DNA of 64,000 nucleotides from Ideonella sp. (GCA_016721465.1 JADKIA010000030.1:124001-188000); one strand, 5' to 3'. Positions 46,324 to 56,221 are shown, numbered from the stretch's first letter. A program made the numbers and translations. Notes: generated from the sequence alone by a model not told the origin.

Positions 46324-47526
46324 TCATTCGCGGCAGGCCGGCGATGGCGGCGTGCCGGCCACATGGCCGTCGCTGAGCGTGAGCAGGAAACACTCGATGT
46401 CGGCCAAGTCGCGGGCCGACATGGCCGGCGTGCTGCCGGCAGCACGGCCATCCAAGGGCGCGCGCCGCGTGATGTTGGCCTGGAGGCGAGCGGGCAGGTC
46501 GTCGAATGGGCGCAGCGCACCGTCGACCACGGGATACCAGCGCGTCGGCTCGGTGTCGCGGGTGTTGAGAAAGGCCAGCACCTGCGCCAGCGAGCCCATC
46601 GAGCCGTTGTGGAAGAAACGCTGCTTCACCCCCACGTTGCGCAGGCCGGGCGTGCGAAACAGGCCGCACGCTGCGGCGTCTCGGGCCAGGTCCTGGCGAA
46701 CAGGCCCGCACAGGCCCAGGTCGAAGTGGGCCGGGTCGGCGTTGGCCGGTATCGCGGCATTGCGCGGCACGCCCAGCGCGGCATAGCCAGCATCGGTGAA
46801 CAAGGGTGGGCGGCCCTGTGGGTCGGTGTCCGGGTGGCAGGCCGCGCAGTGGCCCCGTGCCGGATCGCGAAAGGCCTGCGCGCCGCGTTGCTCGGCCGGG
46901 CTGAACTGGTCGCGGCCGGCCTGCACCTGGTCGAACTTGCTGTCGTAAGGATGGAAGCCTGCGTCCTCGGATTGATAGGCCTGCAGAGCGCCTTGGATGA
47001 GGGTCACCGTGGCGCTGGCATCGCCGCCGGTCGCGCCGATCAGCGCAGCGAACTGTGGTGCATAGGCCGATGCACGCAGCCGGCGTGCCAGGATGTCTGC
47101 GCTGCCGTTGTCCATTTCGCGCGGGTCGAACAGGGGGTGACGGGCCTGCGCGGCCAGTGTGTCGGCGCGGCCGTCGGTGTTCAGGCCGCCATGCCAGGGC
47201 GCCAGGCTGAACGGTGGCTGGCGATCCAGGTAGCGGATCGACGGTGCGGCGCGCAGGCCGAACTCGGTCTCGAACTGCCCACCCACCTGCACGGGCAGCG
47301 CATTCGGCGGTCCATGCGCAAAGCGCGGATCGTGGCAGGTGGCGCAGGACATGCGGCCCGAACCCGACAGCGTGCGATCACTGAAGATGCGTTCACCCAG
47401 CGCGGCCAACGGACTCAGCGCCGGCACGTCGTTGCGGCCGCCACAGGCGGTCAGCAGGGTGGCCATGGCCACCGCCGCGAGCCAAGGCGGGCAGCGCGTC
47501 GACGTCGGAACGGGGGTCGGATGCAT
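46324..47526 (-). CDS. Di-heme cytochrome c peroxidase / MauG-like lipoprotein
   Basis: A 400-residue lipoprotein (lipobox LLTAC, Cys28) with two c-type heme sites, CATCH (61-65) and CAACH in the middle (GHCAACHPD). The layout is that of the bacterial cytochrome c peroxidase/MauG family, which reduces peroxide or oxidises a protein partner in the periplasm. Met or Tyr as distal ligand of the second heme could not be decided. The gene is divergent from a beta-propeller lipoprotein with 85 bases between them, which suggests shared regulation. Confidence 0.88.
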   Translation of the reverse strand: MHPTPVPTSTRCPPWLAAVAMATLLTACGGRNDVPALSPLAALGERIFSDRTLSGSGRMSCATCHDPRFAHGPPNALPVQVGGQFETEFGLRAAPSIRYLDRQPPFSLAPWHGGLNTDGRADTLAAQARHPLFDPREMDNGSADILARRLRASAYAPQFAALIGATGGDASATVTLIQGALQAYQSEDAGFHPYDSKFDQVQAGRDQFSPAEQRGAQAFRDPARGHCAACHPDTDPQGRPPLFTDAGYAALGVPRNAAIPANADPAHFDLGLCGPVRQDLARDAAACGLFRTPGLRNVGVKQRFFHNGSMGSLAQVLAFLNTRDTEPTRWYPVVDGALRPFDDLPARLQANITRRAPLDGRAAGSTPAMSARDLADIECFLLTLSDGHVAGTPPSPACRE

Positions 47527-47611
47527 GGGCGGGTGCCATGCTACCGTTTGCGCCTGGATCGCCAGCCATCGACGGGCGTGGCCCAACCCCTGACCGGAGG
47601 AGATGCCTGCG

Positions 47612-49180
47612 ATGAGCACCCGACGCGAGATGCTGGCTCTGAGCCTGCCCCTGCTGCTGACGGCTTGCGGGGGCGGCGGCAGCAGCGCAACGGCCCCTGC
47701 GCCATCGCCCACGGCATCCGATCCACCGGCCTGGGCGGGCTTCGGTGGCAACGCGCAACACCAGGCCTTGAGTGCCATCGCCAGCCAGCCGCTGCAGCGC
47801 GTCTTGTGGAGCATGCCGGTGGACCTGGCACCGCCCTACCGCGCCAACGGCACCCTGCTGATCCACTATGGCTCGCCTGTCATCACCGCGTCGAACACGG
47901 TGCTGGTGCCGGTGAAGACCAGCGCCGAGGGGGCTTTTCGGGTCGAGGCGCGCTCGGGCGTGCAGGGCAGCCTGGTCTGGCAGCAGCCCAGCAGCCACCT
48001 GCTGCCCAGCAGCAGTTGGACGCCCAGCTTCAACATCGCGCTCACCCGCGACAACCGCCTGGTCATGCCGGAGTCGGGCGGCCGCATCCTGCTGCGCGAG
48101 CAGGTCGACCAGGCCAATGGCGCCGTGCATCGCGTCGCGTTCTACGGCGACGCCGTCTACGCCGCCAATGCGGCCGCGCTCGACGCGGCGGTGCGCATCA
48201 ACACGCCGCTGACGGTGGACGACGCCGGCAATGTTTTTTTCGGCTTCATCGCCGCAGCGGGCAACGTCGCGGGCTTGCGCAGTGGCTTCGCACGGGTGGC
48301 CGCCGATGGCAGCGCCGTCTGGGTGAGTGCGGCCGAGCGCGCCGGTGATGCAGCCATCGGCCAGCCGGCCATGAATGCGGCACCGGCGTTGTCGGTCAAC
48401 CAGAAGACGCTCTACGTGGTGGTGAATACCACGCCGGTGAGTGGACAGATCCAGGTCGGTCACCTGCTGGCGCTCGATGCCGGCACGCTGGCCCTGGCGG
48501 GCAGGCAGGCGCTGCGCGACCCGCGCACTGGCCAGCGGGCGCGCGTCAGCGACAGCGCCACCGCCTCGCCGATGGTCGGCCCCGACGGCGATGTCTACCT
48601 GGGCGTGCTCGATGGCACGCGTGAAGACCACAATGGCCGCGGTTGGTTGTTGCACTTCGACGAAACGCTGTCGCAGAGCCGGCTGCCGGGGTCCTTCGGC
48701 TGGGACGATACGCCGTCGCTGGTGCCGGCGTCGATGCTGCCGGGCTATGCGGGCGGCTCACCCTACCTGCTGCTGGTGAAGTACAACAACTACTACAACG
48801 CCGGCAGTGGCGACGGCATCAACCAGATGGCCGTCATCGACCCTCGGGCCTCGCAGACCGATCGCTTTGCACCACTGGACGCCGTGGTGCCGGTGATGAA
48901 GGAGGTGCTGCTCATCGCCGGCCCGACACCCGACCCCGAGACCACCGGCGGCGTGTTCGAGTGGTGTGTCAATACCGCGGTGGTCGATCCGCAAACCGGC
49001 TCGGCGCTGGTCAACAGCGAGGACGGCAGGATCTACCGCTGGGACCTGCAACGCAACGCGCTGACCGAGTCCGTGCGCATGAACCCGGGCGTGGGCCAGG
49101 CCTACACGCCCAGCGTGATCGGCCCCGGCGGCGTGGTCTACGCCATCAACAACGCCCAGTTGCACGCCATCGGGCGATAG
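47612..49180 (+). CDS. PQQ-like beta-propeller lipoprotein
   Basis: A 522-residue lipoprotein (lipobox LLTAC, Cys19, then a GGGG spacer). The body has repeated beta-propeller blades (TLLIHYGSPVITASNTVLVPVK, LTVDDAGNVFFGFIAAAG, SPMVGPDGDVYLGVLDGT, PSVIGPGGVVYAINN), similar to PQQ-binding or quinoprotein-like repeats but without a clear PQQ-dehydrogenase active site. A GGAGGAG ribosome site favours the ATG at 47612 over the one at 47603. It is paired head to head with the di-heme peroxidase and may be its structural partner or substrate. Confidence 0.82.
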   Translation: MSTRREMLALSLPLLLTACGGGGSSATAPAPSPTASDPPAWAGFGGNAQHQALSAIASQPLQRVLWSMPVDLAPPYRANGTLLIHYGSPVITASNTVLVPVKTSAEGAFRVEARSGVQGSLVWQQPSSHLLPSSSWTPSFNIALTRDNRLVMPESGGRILLREQVDQANGAVHRVAFYGDAVYAANAAALDAAVRINTPLTVDDAGNVFFGFIAAAGNVAGLRSGFARVAADGSAVWVSAAERAGDAAIGQPAMNAAPALSVNQKTLYVVVNTTPVSGQIQVGHLLALDAGTLALAGRQALRDPRTGQRARVSDSATASPMVGPDGDVYLGVLDGTREDHNGRGWLLHFDETLSQSRLPGSFGWDDTPSLVPASMLPGYAGGSPYLLLVKYNNYYNAGSGDGINQMAVIDPRASQTDRFAPLDAVVPVMKEVLLIAGPTPDPETTGGVFEWCVNTAVVDPQTGSALVNSEDGRIYRWDLQRNALTESVRMNPGVGQAYTPSVIGPGGVVYAINNAQLHAIGR

Positions 49181-49223
49181 CGTCGACCTTGTCTGCGCGA
49201 CAAGACATCCGCTGAATCGAGTA

Positions 49224-49252
49224 TTGACCTGGTGCGCACCGGCTGCCAAACT
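49224..49252 (+). promoter_or_regulatory. Possible promoter upstream of the rsgA leader
   Basis: TTGACC (49224-49229) is one mismatch from consensus. CAAACT (49247-49252) follows at 17 bases but is a weak -10. It would transcribe the short leader ORF and rsgA, leaving a long 5' region. Confidence 0.4.
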
Positions 49253-49310
49253 TCGCTGCCTCAACGCAGCCACCTTGGCGGCCCGATGAACCCACTTCCG
49301 GAGGTGCACC

Positions 49311-49352
49311 ATGAACCCATCAGACATTGCCACCTTCGCGGCGCTCGCCTGA
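49311..49352 (+). CDS. Possible 13-residue leader peptide before rsgA
   Basis: An ATG with a near-perfect ribosome site (GGAGGT, five bases upstream) opens MNPSDIATFAALA and stops at TGA 49350-49352. It lies 174 bases before rsgA in a 346-base gap. ATGAACCCA occurs at 49286 and again at the start codon, and GCCACCTT(G/C)GCGGC occurs at 49269 and 49329, so the leader seems locally duplicated. rsgA itself has no good ribosome site, so the leader could serve regulation. Expression is not proven. The rest of the gap (49353-49526) shows no other gene. Confidence 0.35.
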   Translation: MNPSDIATFAALA

Positions 49353-49526
49353 GCCCAGCGGGTCACTTCTGAATCGCCCCACCCCGGGGCTTGCCTGGGG
49401 CCTTGAGCCCACCTGACCTGCCGCGCGATGCGTCGCGCCGCCCCCGTTTCCGTTCCCTGCCGCGTGCGCTGCCGCGGTGGCCTGCCTGCGCCTTGGCGCG
49501 GGCCCGACGAAACAAGGTCAGACCAC

Positions 49527-50669
49527 ATGCTTCACTTCGATTTCGAACGCCTGCGTTCGATGGGCCTCACGCCCGCACTGATCCAACAGGCCGAGTTGCT
49601 GGCGGCTGGGCAGTCACCCGTTGCCGCCGATGTCTGCGCAACACCTGCCGACCCGGCCACGGCCGCGAACGCAGGCGCTTGGCCGCTCTTGCGCCTCACC
49701 GAAGTACACCGTGACCGCGTGCGTCTGCACGACGGCGCCGTGGAGCACGCCGCCCAGGTGCTGCCACGCTTGATGCGCGCACTCACCGAGCAGGACACCG
49801 CCCTGGCCGTGGGCGACTGGGTGCTGGCCGCCCCCGATGCGCATGGCCAGTGGTGGGTGGCGCACCGGGTGCCGCCACAGACCCATCTGGTGCGCCGCGA
49901 CGCCGATGGCCGTCGCCACCCCGTGGCCAGCAACGTGGACACCGCGCTGCTGGTGATGGGTCTGGACGAGGACTTCAACCTGCGCCGGCTGGAGCGCTTC
50001 ATTGCCCTGGTGCAGGGCCGCGGCATCACGCCCGTGGTGGTGTTGAGCAAGGCCGATGCGGTGCGCGATGCGCCCACGCTCTACGCCCGCGTGCAGCAGG
50101 TGCGCCAGCGCATCCCGGATCAGATGGACCTGTACAGCGTGGACGCGCGCGACCCTGACACCGCGCTGCGCCTGGCCGTGCATGCGCGGCCGGGGCAGAC
50201 CCTGGTGCTGGTGGGATCGTCGGGGGCAGGCAAGTCCACGCTCACCAACACGCTGCTCGGCGCGGTGGTGCAGGACACCGGCGCGGTGCGCGAACACGAC
50301 AGCCGCGGCAAGCACACCACCACCGCACGCTCGCTGCTTCGCCTGCCGGGCGGCGCCTGCGTCATCGACACACCGGGCCTGCGCGCGCTGCGCCCCGATG
50401 CCGACGAGGGCGCGGTGGCCGCCACCTTTGGCGACATCAATCACTTGGCCGCGCAATGCCGCTTTCGCAATTGCAGGCACCAGGGCGAGCCCGGCTGCCA
50501 GGTGCGTGAGGGCGTGGACGAGGACCGTCTGCGCAACTTCCACAAGCTGTTGCGCGAAGCCCGGCGCGACAGCATGACGGCATTGGAGCGACAGCAGCAG
50601 ATCGCGGCCTGGAAGGCGCGCGGTCGCGCGGGACGGCAGCGCGCCAGACAGAAGCGGGGCGACGAGTGA
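49527..50669 (+). CDS. rsgA: Ribosome small subunit-dependent GTPase A
   Basis: A 380-residue circularly permuted GTPase that helps mature the 30S subunit. The N-terminal OB-fold region (about 60-130) is followed by the permuted G motifs in the order G4 VVVLSKAD, G1 GSSGAGKSTL, G2 KHTTT, and G3 DTPGLRAL. The C-terminal zinc knuckle is C-x4-C-x-H-x5-C (CRFRNCRHQGEPGC). The order and the zinc site are diagnostic. The start is ATG at 49527. Confidence 0.93.
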   Translation: MLHFDFERLRSMGLTPALIQQAELLAAGQSPVAADVCATPADPATAANAGAWPLLRLTEVHRDRVRLHDGAVEHAAQVLPRLMRALTEQDTALAVGDWVLAAPDAHGQWWVAHRVPPQTHLVRRDADGRRHPVASNVDTALLVMGLDEDFNLRRLERFIALVQGRGITPVVVLSKADAVRDAPTLYARVQQVRQRIPDQMDLYSVDARDPDTALRLAVHARPGQTLVLVGSSGAGKSTLTNTLLGAVVQDTGAVREHDSRGKHTTTARSLLRLPGGACVIDTPGLRALRPDADEGAVAATFGDINHLAAQCRFRNCRHQGEPGCQVREGVDEDRLRNFHKLLREARRDSMTALERQQQIAAWKARGRAGRQRARQKRGDE

Positions 50670-50718
50670 GCCGGGCCCGGAGGCGCCTGGGGGCACCGGC
50701 GACGGGCGGCGCCGGCGC

Positions 50719-52572
50719 TCAGCCCAGCAGCGTGGCCAGCAAGCCGGCGATGCCCAGCCCCAGCGCGGCCAGCGCGTCGCCGGCGATCAGCCCGCCGCCC
50801 AGCAACGAGGTCGGGCTCATGTCTGCCGGCAACGCGCTGGGTTGGCCACCGCTGCGCTGGCGCCGCTCGGCCACGGTGTCGGCCACGCTGGCCACCACGC
50901 CGCCGGCGGCGAACCAGGCCGAGGTGGACAGGTTGACGAAGCCGCCGAAAGACGAGGCATAGGGCGAGGGCAGCACGGCCGAGTCGAGCACGAAATCGGT
51001 GGCGAAGCCCACGCGGCTCGAGTTGATCCAATGCTGGTAAGCGGCGTTGGCCTTGAGCGCCTGACGCGCCAACTGAGTGGCCAGGCCCAGCCCCAGGCCG
51101 ATCCAGATGGCGGTGCGCTGGTAGGGCTTGTCGTCGGTGAGGCTGCGCAGCGCGCCGACGAACTTGTAGGTCATCGCCGATGACCAGAGCTCGGGTTGCT
51201 GGTCAGCGGCCATCCTGGTCTGGTCCAGGCTGAGCACCGGGTAGGCGGCCATGAACAGCTTGGCGAACACCACCGCCATCACCGCGCCCATCACGATGCC
51301 CGCCACCTGGAAGCGAAACTGAATGACCCGGTTGGTGCCCAGGCGCCAGCCGGTGGAGCGGTCCTGCTGCATGTCGGTTGCTTCAGACGTTGCAATCAAC
51401 AGCACCGCCGCGGACAGCATGCCGATGATCGGGTCCTTCAGGCCCAGCGCGGCCATCAGCACCACCGTCACCACGAAGGCCGACGAGATCGGGTTCTGGT
51501 CCACCATGCCGGTGCTGATGCCATTGATCAGCGCAAAGGCAAACACCAGCAGCACCGCGAAGGCCAGGTAGAAAAAGGGCAGGGCGAGCAACTGCGTGCC
51601 CACCAGCAGGATCGCCACGGCCCAGAACAGCACCCAGGCCAACAAGCGGGTGGTGTTGGTCTTCTGCCAATCCGCCTGCTCCACCCGAGGCGCGCCGGCC
51701 GCGCTGCGCGCCTGACGCCAGGCGCGCCAGAGGATCTGCGTCACGTCCAGCAGCGCGGCGCCCATGATCATGCCCAAGGCAATCAGGAAGGTGATCTTGC
51801 GAAAGGGCTCGCCGGCCTTGAGCCAGCCGATGGACACAAAAAACGGGATCAGCGCCCAGCCCGCCAGCCCGCCGGCCAGCCCGGCCAGGCCGATGCGCGC
51901 ACCGACGATCATGCCGGCGCCGAAGGTGGACGTGGACAACTCGATCGCGCCCAGCAGCGCCACCTTGGCCGCTCCCACGCCGCCGACGATGCCCAGCGCC
52001 ATGCCCCCGAACAAGCGCGACACCGAGTGCTTCAGCAGCACCGGATCGGTCAGCGCACGCAGGATGTTGGCCACCGCCAGGCCGGACGGGAAGGTGAGCT
52101 GCAGCTTGTCCACCAGGATCGGCGTGAACAGCATGCCCACGCCCACGCCGAACATGCCGATGCACATCATGTACAGGATCAGCACCCAGGTCGGCGGCTG
52201 CGGCAACCCCAGCCACACCATGGCCTGGATCACCACCGCCATCGCGCTCATTCCGGCCACCGAGGCGGCGGTGGTCTGGATGTAGTTGGCGCCGTGCTTG
52301 CCTTCCGAGCCGTAGCCGTAGGTGACCACCGAGCCCAGGATGCCCGCCAGCACCTGCCCGCCGACGAAGAAGCCGAGCGAGAAGTTCATGTACGAGGCGG
52401 TCACCCCACCCAGCGGCCCCAGGATGAGGATGCCCGCCACGCCCAGCAGCGCGTAGTAGCGCCAGGTGCCGATCGCTGGCAGCCAGGCCCAGCGCTGCGT
52501 GGACGATGCCGTGGTTGCCGGCGCTGTGGTCTGTGGGCTGGTGGCCATGGGTTTGGCTTTCCCCTGGCTCAT
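50719..52572 (-). CDS. OPT family transporter
   Basis: A 617-residue membrane protein with about 14-16 helices (starting near residue 38, YYALLGVAGILILGPLGGVTAS). The motif NYIQTTAASVAGMSAMAV and the late PSPYASSFGGFVNLSTSAW block match bacterial oligopeptide/iron-complex OPT transporters. The substrate is not predictable. In-frame ATG codons at 52572 and 52548 are both possible. It is convergent with rsgA and divergent from an oxidoreductase gene. Confidence 0.9.
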   Translation of the reverse strand: MSQGKAKPMATSPQTTAPATTASSTQRWAWLPAIGTWRYYALLGVAGILILGPLGGVTASYMNFSLGFFVGGQVLAGILGSVVTYGYGSEGKHGANYIQTTAASVAGMSAMAVVIQAMVWLGLPQPPTWVLILYMMCIGMFGVGVGMLFTPILVDKLQLTFPSGLAVANILRALTDPVLLKHSVSRLFGGMALGIVGGVGAAKVALLGAIELSTSTFGAGMIVGARIGLAGLAGGLAGWALIPFFVSIGWLKAGEPFRKITFLIALGMIMGAALLDVTQILWRAWRQARSAAGAPRVEQADWQKTNTTRLLAWVLFWAVAILLVGTQLLALPFFYLAFAVLLVFAFALINGISTGMVDQNPISSAFVVTVVLMAALGLKDPIIGMLSAAVLLIATSEATDMQQDRSTGWRLGTNRVIQFRFQVAGIVMGAVMAVVFAKLFMAAYPVLSLDQTRMAADQQPELWSSAMTYKFVGALRSLTDDKPYQRTAIWIGLGLGLATQLARQALKANAAYQHWINSSRVGFATDFVLDSAVLPSPYASSFGGFVNLSTSAWFAAGGVVASVADTVAERRQRSGGQPSALPADMSPTSLLGGGLIAGDALAALGLGIAGLLATLLG

Positions 52573-52673
52573 GGCACAGGTGGGCGCGCAGGTTGTCAGG
52601 AGGTTGCAGGGATTCTAGGAGGCACCTGTCGGGCCGATACTGCGGGGGTTGTCACCCGCCGGAGCCTTGCGCC

Positions 52674-53735
52674 ATGGCCCACTCGACTCCTTCGCACCCG
52701 CCGCTGCGCATCGGCATCCTCGGCTGCGCCAACATCGCGCGGCAGTTCGTGCGCGACGTGGCCTCCAGCCCGGCGGTGCGCGTCGTGGCCGTGGCCAGCC
52801 GCAACGCCGACACGGCCGCGGCCTTTGCGGCCTCCCATGGCATCGGCCGCCAGCACGGCCGCTATGAAGCGCTGCTGGCCGATGACGGCGTGGACGCGAT
52901 CTACCTCCCGCTGCCCAACAGCCTGCATGCCGAGTGGGCCATCAAGGCGGCCGAATCCGGCAAGCATGTGCTGTGCGAGAAGCCGCTGGCGCTGGGACTG
53001 GCCGAGGCGCAGGCCATGTTCGACGCGGCGCGGCGCCATGGCGCGATGCTGCTGGAGGCCTACCCCTACTACTTCCAGCCGCAGACCGGCGACATGCTGG
53101 CGCTGCTGCACGGCGGCGCCATCGGCAAGGTGCGATCGGTGCAGGCGAGCTTCGGTTTCACGCTGTCCAAGCCCGAGGGCAACATCCGCATGCAGCCCGA
53201 GCTCGGCGGCGGCGCGCTGCTCGATGCGGGCAGCTACCCGCTGAGCCTGATCCGCCTGGCCATGGGCCGCGCGCCGACGCGTGTGCGGGCCGACTCGAAC
53301 TGGGCCGGCAACGGCGTGGACCTCAGCACCATGGCGACCTTGATCTACGCCGATGGCGCGCGGGCGCAAATGTCCTGTGCCATGGACGTGGCCACGCACC
53401 GTCGCGCGTCGATCGTCGGCACCGGCGGCACCATCGAGACCGAGTACCTCAACCACACCAGCGCGCAGACGCAAGGCCACCCCTTGGGCTACCAGCCCAG
53501 CCAGCTGCGCGTGCGCCGTGGCGTGGCCAACACCGTTCCATTCGAGACCATCGTCTCGGCCACGGGCAGCGGCTTTCGCTTTGCGGCCGAGGCCTTTGCC
53601 AAGGTGGTGGCCGAACGCGACTTCGCGGCCATCGAGCGCGCGGCCGCCGCCAGCCTGGACATCGCAGCCACGCTGGAGGCCATCGCCCGCAGCGCCCGCG
53701 AGGGCCTCGAAGTGACTGTGGCGCGGGCAGTCTGA
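52674..53735 (+). CDS. Gfo/Idh/MocA family oxidoreductase
   Basis: A 353-residue NAD(P)-dependent dehydrogenase. The Rossmann motif GILGCANIARQF is followed by the family motif CEKPLAL with its Lys near residue 105 and a C-terminal domain with the tail QTGDMLALLHGGAIGKV. Substrates in this family are typically sugars or inositols. The adjacent amidohydrolase gene begins 7 bases later, so the two are probably one transcriptional unit. Confidence 0.88.
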   Translation: MAHSTPSHPPLRIGILGCANIARQFVRDVASSPAVRVVAVASRNADTAAAFAASHGIGRQHGRYEALLADDGVDAIYLPLPNSLHAEWAIKAAESGKHVLCEKPLALGLAEAQAMFDAARRHGAMLLEAYPYYFQPQTGDMLALLHGGAIGKVRSVQASFGFTLSKPEGNIRMQPELGGGALLDAGSYPLSLIRLAMGRAPTRVRADSNWAGNGVDLSTMATLIYADGARAQMSCAMDVATHRRASIVGTGGTIETEYLNHTSAQTQGHPLGYQPSQLRVRRGVANTVPFETIVSATGSGFRFAAEAFAKVVAERDFAAIERAAAASLDIAATLEAIARSAREGLEVTVARAV

Positions 53736-53742
53736 GCGCGCC

Positions 53743-54933
53743 GTGCTGTTCCACAACGGACGCCTGTTCGACGGCACCGAGCTGCTGCCGGCGGGATGGG
53801 CGCTGTTGGCGCAAGCCGACACCATTGCCGCCGTGGCACCGGTCGCGCACTTCGATGGCTATTCGGGCCCGTGCGTGGACATCGGCGGCCAGACCCTGCT
53901 GCCTGGCCTGATCGACTGCCACGCCCACCTCACCTTGTCGGGCGACCTGGACGGCTTCAAGGGCTCGATCGCGCATTTCTCACGGCCGGGCCTGACCTTG
54001 CGCGCTTTGGAAAATGCCCAGGCCTGCCTGCGCGGTGGCGTGACCGCGCTGCGCGATTGCGGCGGCGTCGATCATGTCGAAATCGCGGTGCGCGACGCCT
54101 GCAACACCGGGCGTTTGCTCGGCCCCACGATTCGCGTGGCGGGGCGCTGCATCTGCATGACCGGCGGCACCAACAGCGTGGTGGGCCGCGAGGCGGACGG
54201 CGTGGAGCAGATCGCCGCGGCCGTGCTCGAGCAAGTGCAGGCCGGTGCCGACTGCATCAAGCTGATGGCCACCGGCGGCGTGCTGAGCCCGGGCACCGAC
54301 GTGGACGATGCGCAGTACACGCAGGCCGAGCTGGAAGCCGGCGTCGCGGCGGCACGCCGTCACGACAGGCCGGTGGCGTCGCATGCCATTGGCGCCGTCG
54401 GCATCCTGAATGCGGCGCGCGCCGGCGTGGACTCCATCGAGCACGGCGTGTTCCTCACCGATGAAAGCATCCGCGAGATGCTGGCGCGCGGCACGGTGCT
54501 GGTGCCAACGCTGGCGGCCATCACGCAGATCGTGGCGCACCTGGACGAGGGCTTCAGCACCGAGGTGGTGGACAAGGCCCGGCGTGTGATGGCCTCGGCG
54601 CGCCAATCTGTGAAGACCTTCTTCGAGGCCGGTGGCCGCATCGCGATGGGCGCCGACACCGGCACGCCCTTCAACCCGCATGGCCACAACGCGCGCGAGT
54701 TGCAGTACCTGGTCGAGGCCGGCCTGCCGGCCATCGAGGCACTGCGGGCGGGCACGGCCACCGCGGCCGACCTGCTGCGCCTGCGCACACGCGGCCGCCT
54801 CAAGCCCGGCTTCATGGCCGATTTGCTGCTCGTGGACGGTGACCCCACGCAGGACATCGCCCGTGTCGCCGATCGAACGCAGCACCGCGCCGTCTACAAG
54901 GGCGGTGTTCGAGTCACCGCCGGGCGCACTTGA
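53743..54933 (+). CDS. Metal-dependent amidohydrolase
   Basis: A 396-residue enzyme of the TIM-barrel amidohydrolase superfamily. The metal-binding HxH is in LIDCHAHLTLSG; a Lys (DCIKLMATGGV), His (SHAIGAVG; IEHGVFL) and Asp (GADTGTPF) complete the site typical of the imidazolonepropionase/Xaa-Pro-like group. The start is GTG at 53743. The overlap-like spacing with the oxidoreductase suggests a shared pathway. Substrate is unknown. Confidence 0.87.
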   Translation: MLFHNGRLFDGTELLPAGWALLAQADTIAAVAPVAHFDGYSGPCVDIGGQTLLPGLIDCHAHLTLSGDLDGFKGSIAHFSRPGLTLRALENAQACLRGGVTALRDCGGVDHVEIAVRDACNTGRLLGPTIRVAGRCICMTGGTNSVVGREADGVEQIAAAVLEQVQAGADCIKLMATGGVLSPGTDVDDAQYTQAELEAGVAAARRHDRPVASHAIGAVGILNAARAGVDSIEHGVFLTDESIREMLARGTVLVPTLAAITQIVAHLDEGFSTEVVDKARRVMASARQSVKTFFEAGGRIAMGADTGTPFNPHGHNARELQYLVEAGLPAIEALRAGTATAADLLRLRTRGRLKPGFMADLLLVDGDPTQDIARVADRTQHRAVYKGGVRVTAGRT

Positions 54934-55071
54934 TTCGTGGGTCCAGTTGGCCATTGGTCAAGCTGTCCAGCCCCGAGGGCACGCGCAGCCGCGAATTCGA
55001 CTACGCTCGACCGCTCGGCAAACTGCCCGGTTGCACCGGGCGCATCCCTTCACATTGAGGAGCACAAGACC

Positions 55072-56055
55072 ATGGCACTCACCATCCAGATCAGCCAGTT
55101 CGGCGGCCCCGAGAACATGCACGTGGTGGACCTGCCCGTGGGCGAGCCCGGCCCCGGCGAAATCCGCATCCGCCACCACGCGGTGGGCCTGAACTTCATC
55201 GACGTCTACCAGCGCACCGGCCTGTACCCCAACAAGTTGCCGCTGAGCCTGGGCATGGAAGGCGCCGGCATCGTCGAGGCGGTGGGCGAGGGCGTTGCGC
55301 ACCTGAAGGCGGGCGACCGCGCCGCCTACGCCAGCAACCCGCCAGGCAGCTACAGCCAGGCGCGGGTGATGCCGGCCCGAACGGTGTGCAAGCTGCCCGA
55401 TGCAATCTCGTTCGAGACCGGCGCGGCGATGATGCTCAAGGGCCTGACCGCGCAGTACTTGCTGAAGAAGACGCTGCCACAGGAAGGCCTGAAGCCTGGC
55501 GACCACGTGCTTTGGCATGCCGCCGCCGGCGGCGTGGGCCTGATCGCCTGCCAATGGGCCAAGGCACTGGGCCTGCAGCTGATCGCCACCGCCGGCAGCG
55601 AGGCCAAGTGCCAGCTCGCGCTGGCCCATGGCGCCGCGCACGCGATCAACTACCGCACCGAGAACTTCGTCGAGCGCGTCAAGGCCATCACCGCTGGCGC
55701 GGGCGTCAAGGTGGTCTACGACTCGGTCGGCAAGGACACCTTCGAGGGCTCGCTCGACGTGCTGCGCCCCTTCGGCCTGCTGGCCAGCTTCGGCAACGCC
55801 TCGGGTCCGGTGCCGCCTTTCAGCCCCGGCATCCTGGGCGCCAAGGGCTCGCTCTACATCACGCGGGCCACGCTGTTCACGCACATGGCCACGCGCGAGG
55901 CCACCCAGGCCATGGCCGACGACCTGTTCGCCGTGGTACAGAGCGGCGCCGTCAAGATCCGCATCGACCAGCGCTTCCCGCTGACCGAGGTGGCCAGGGC
56001 GCACCGCGAGCTCGAGGCCCGCAACACCACGGGCTGCAGCATCCTGCTGCCCTGA
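55072..56055 (+). CDS. qor: Quinone oxidoreductase (zinc-less MDR)
   Basis: A 327-residue NADPH:quinone oxidoreductase-like member of the medium-chain dehydrogenase family. The N-terminal GroES-like part (VGLNFIDVYQRTGLYP; LGMEGAGIVEAVGEGV) lacks zinc ligands. The Rossmann part has AAAGGVGLIACQWAKALG. Residues NFIDVYQRTGLY are a family hallmark. A good ribosome site (GAGGAG) precedes the ATG at 55072. It lies 138 bases after the amidohydrolase on the same strand. Confidence 0.9.
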   Translation: MALTIQISQFGGPENMHVVDLPVGEPGPGEIRIRHHAVGLNFIDVYQRTGLYPNKLPLSLGMEGAGIVEAVGEGVAHLKAGDRAAYASNPPGSYSQARVMPARTVCKLPDAISFETGAAMMLKGLTAQYLLKKTLPQEGLKPGDHVLWHAAAGGVGLIACQWAKALGLQLIATAGSEAKCQLALAHGAAHAINYRTENFVERVKAITAGAGVKVVYDSVGKDTFEGSLDVLRPFGLLASFGNASGPVPPFSPGILGAKGSLYITRATLFTHMATREATQAMADDLFAVVQSGAVKIRIDQRFPLTEVARAHRELEARNTTGCSILLP

Positions 56056-56221
56056 TCGCGGTCGCGGGAACGGCGCCGCCCGGCGAGCCTTCGCGTTGCC
56101 GTTGGTCCAACAGCGCTCGCGAACCCTGGAACGAAAAGCAAGCGCTTTGGCCACCGCTGGACCGCATGCCCAAGCCCGACAAACAGGCGCCGTGCGTCTT
56201 GGCTGACCGGGTGCGTCGCCG

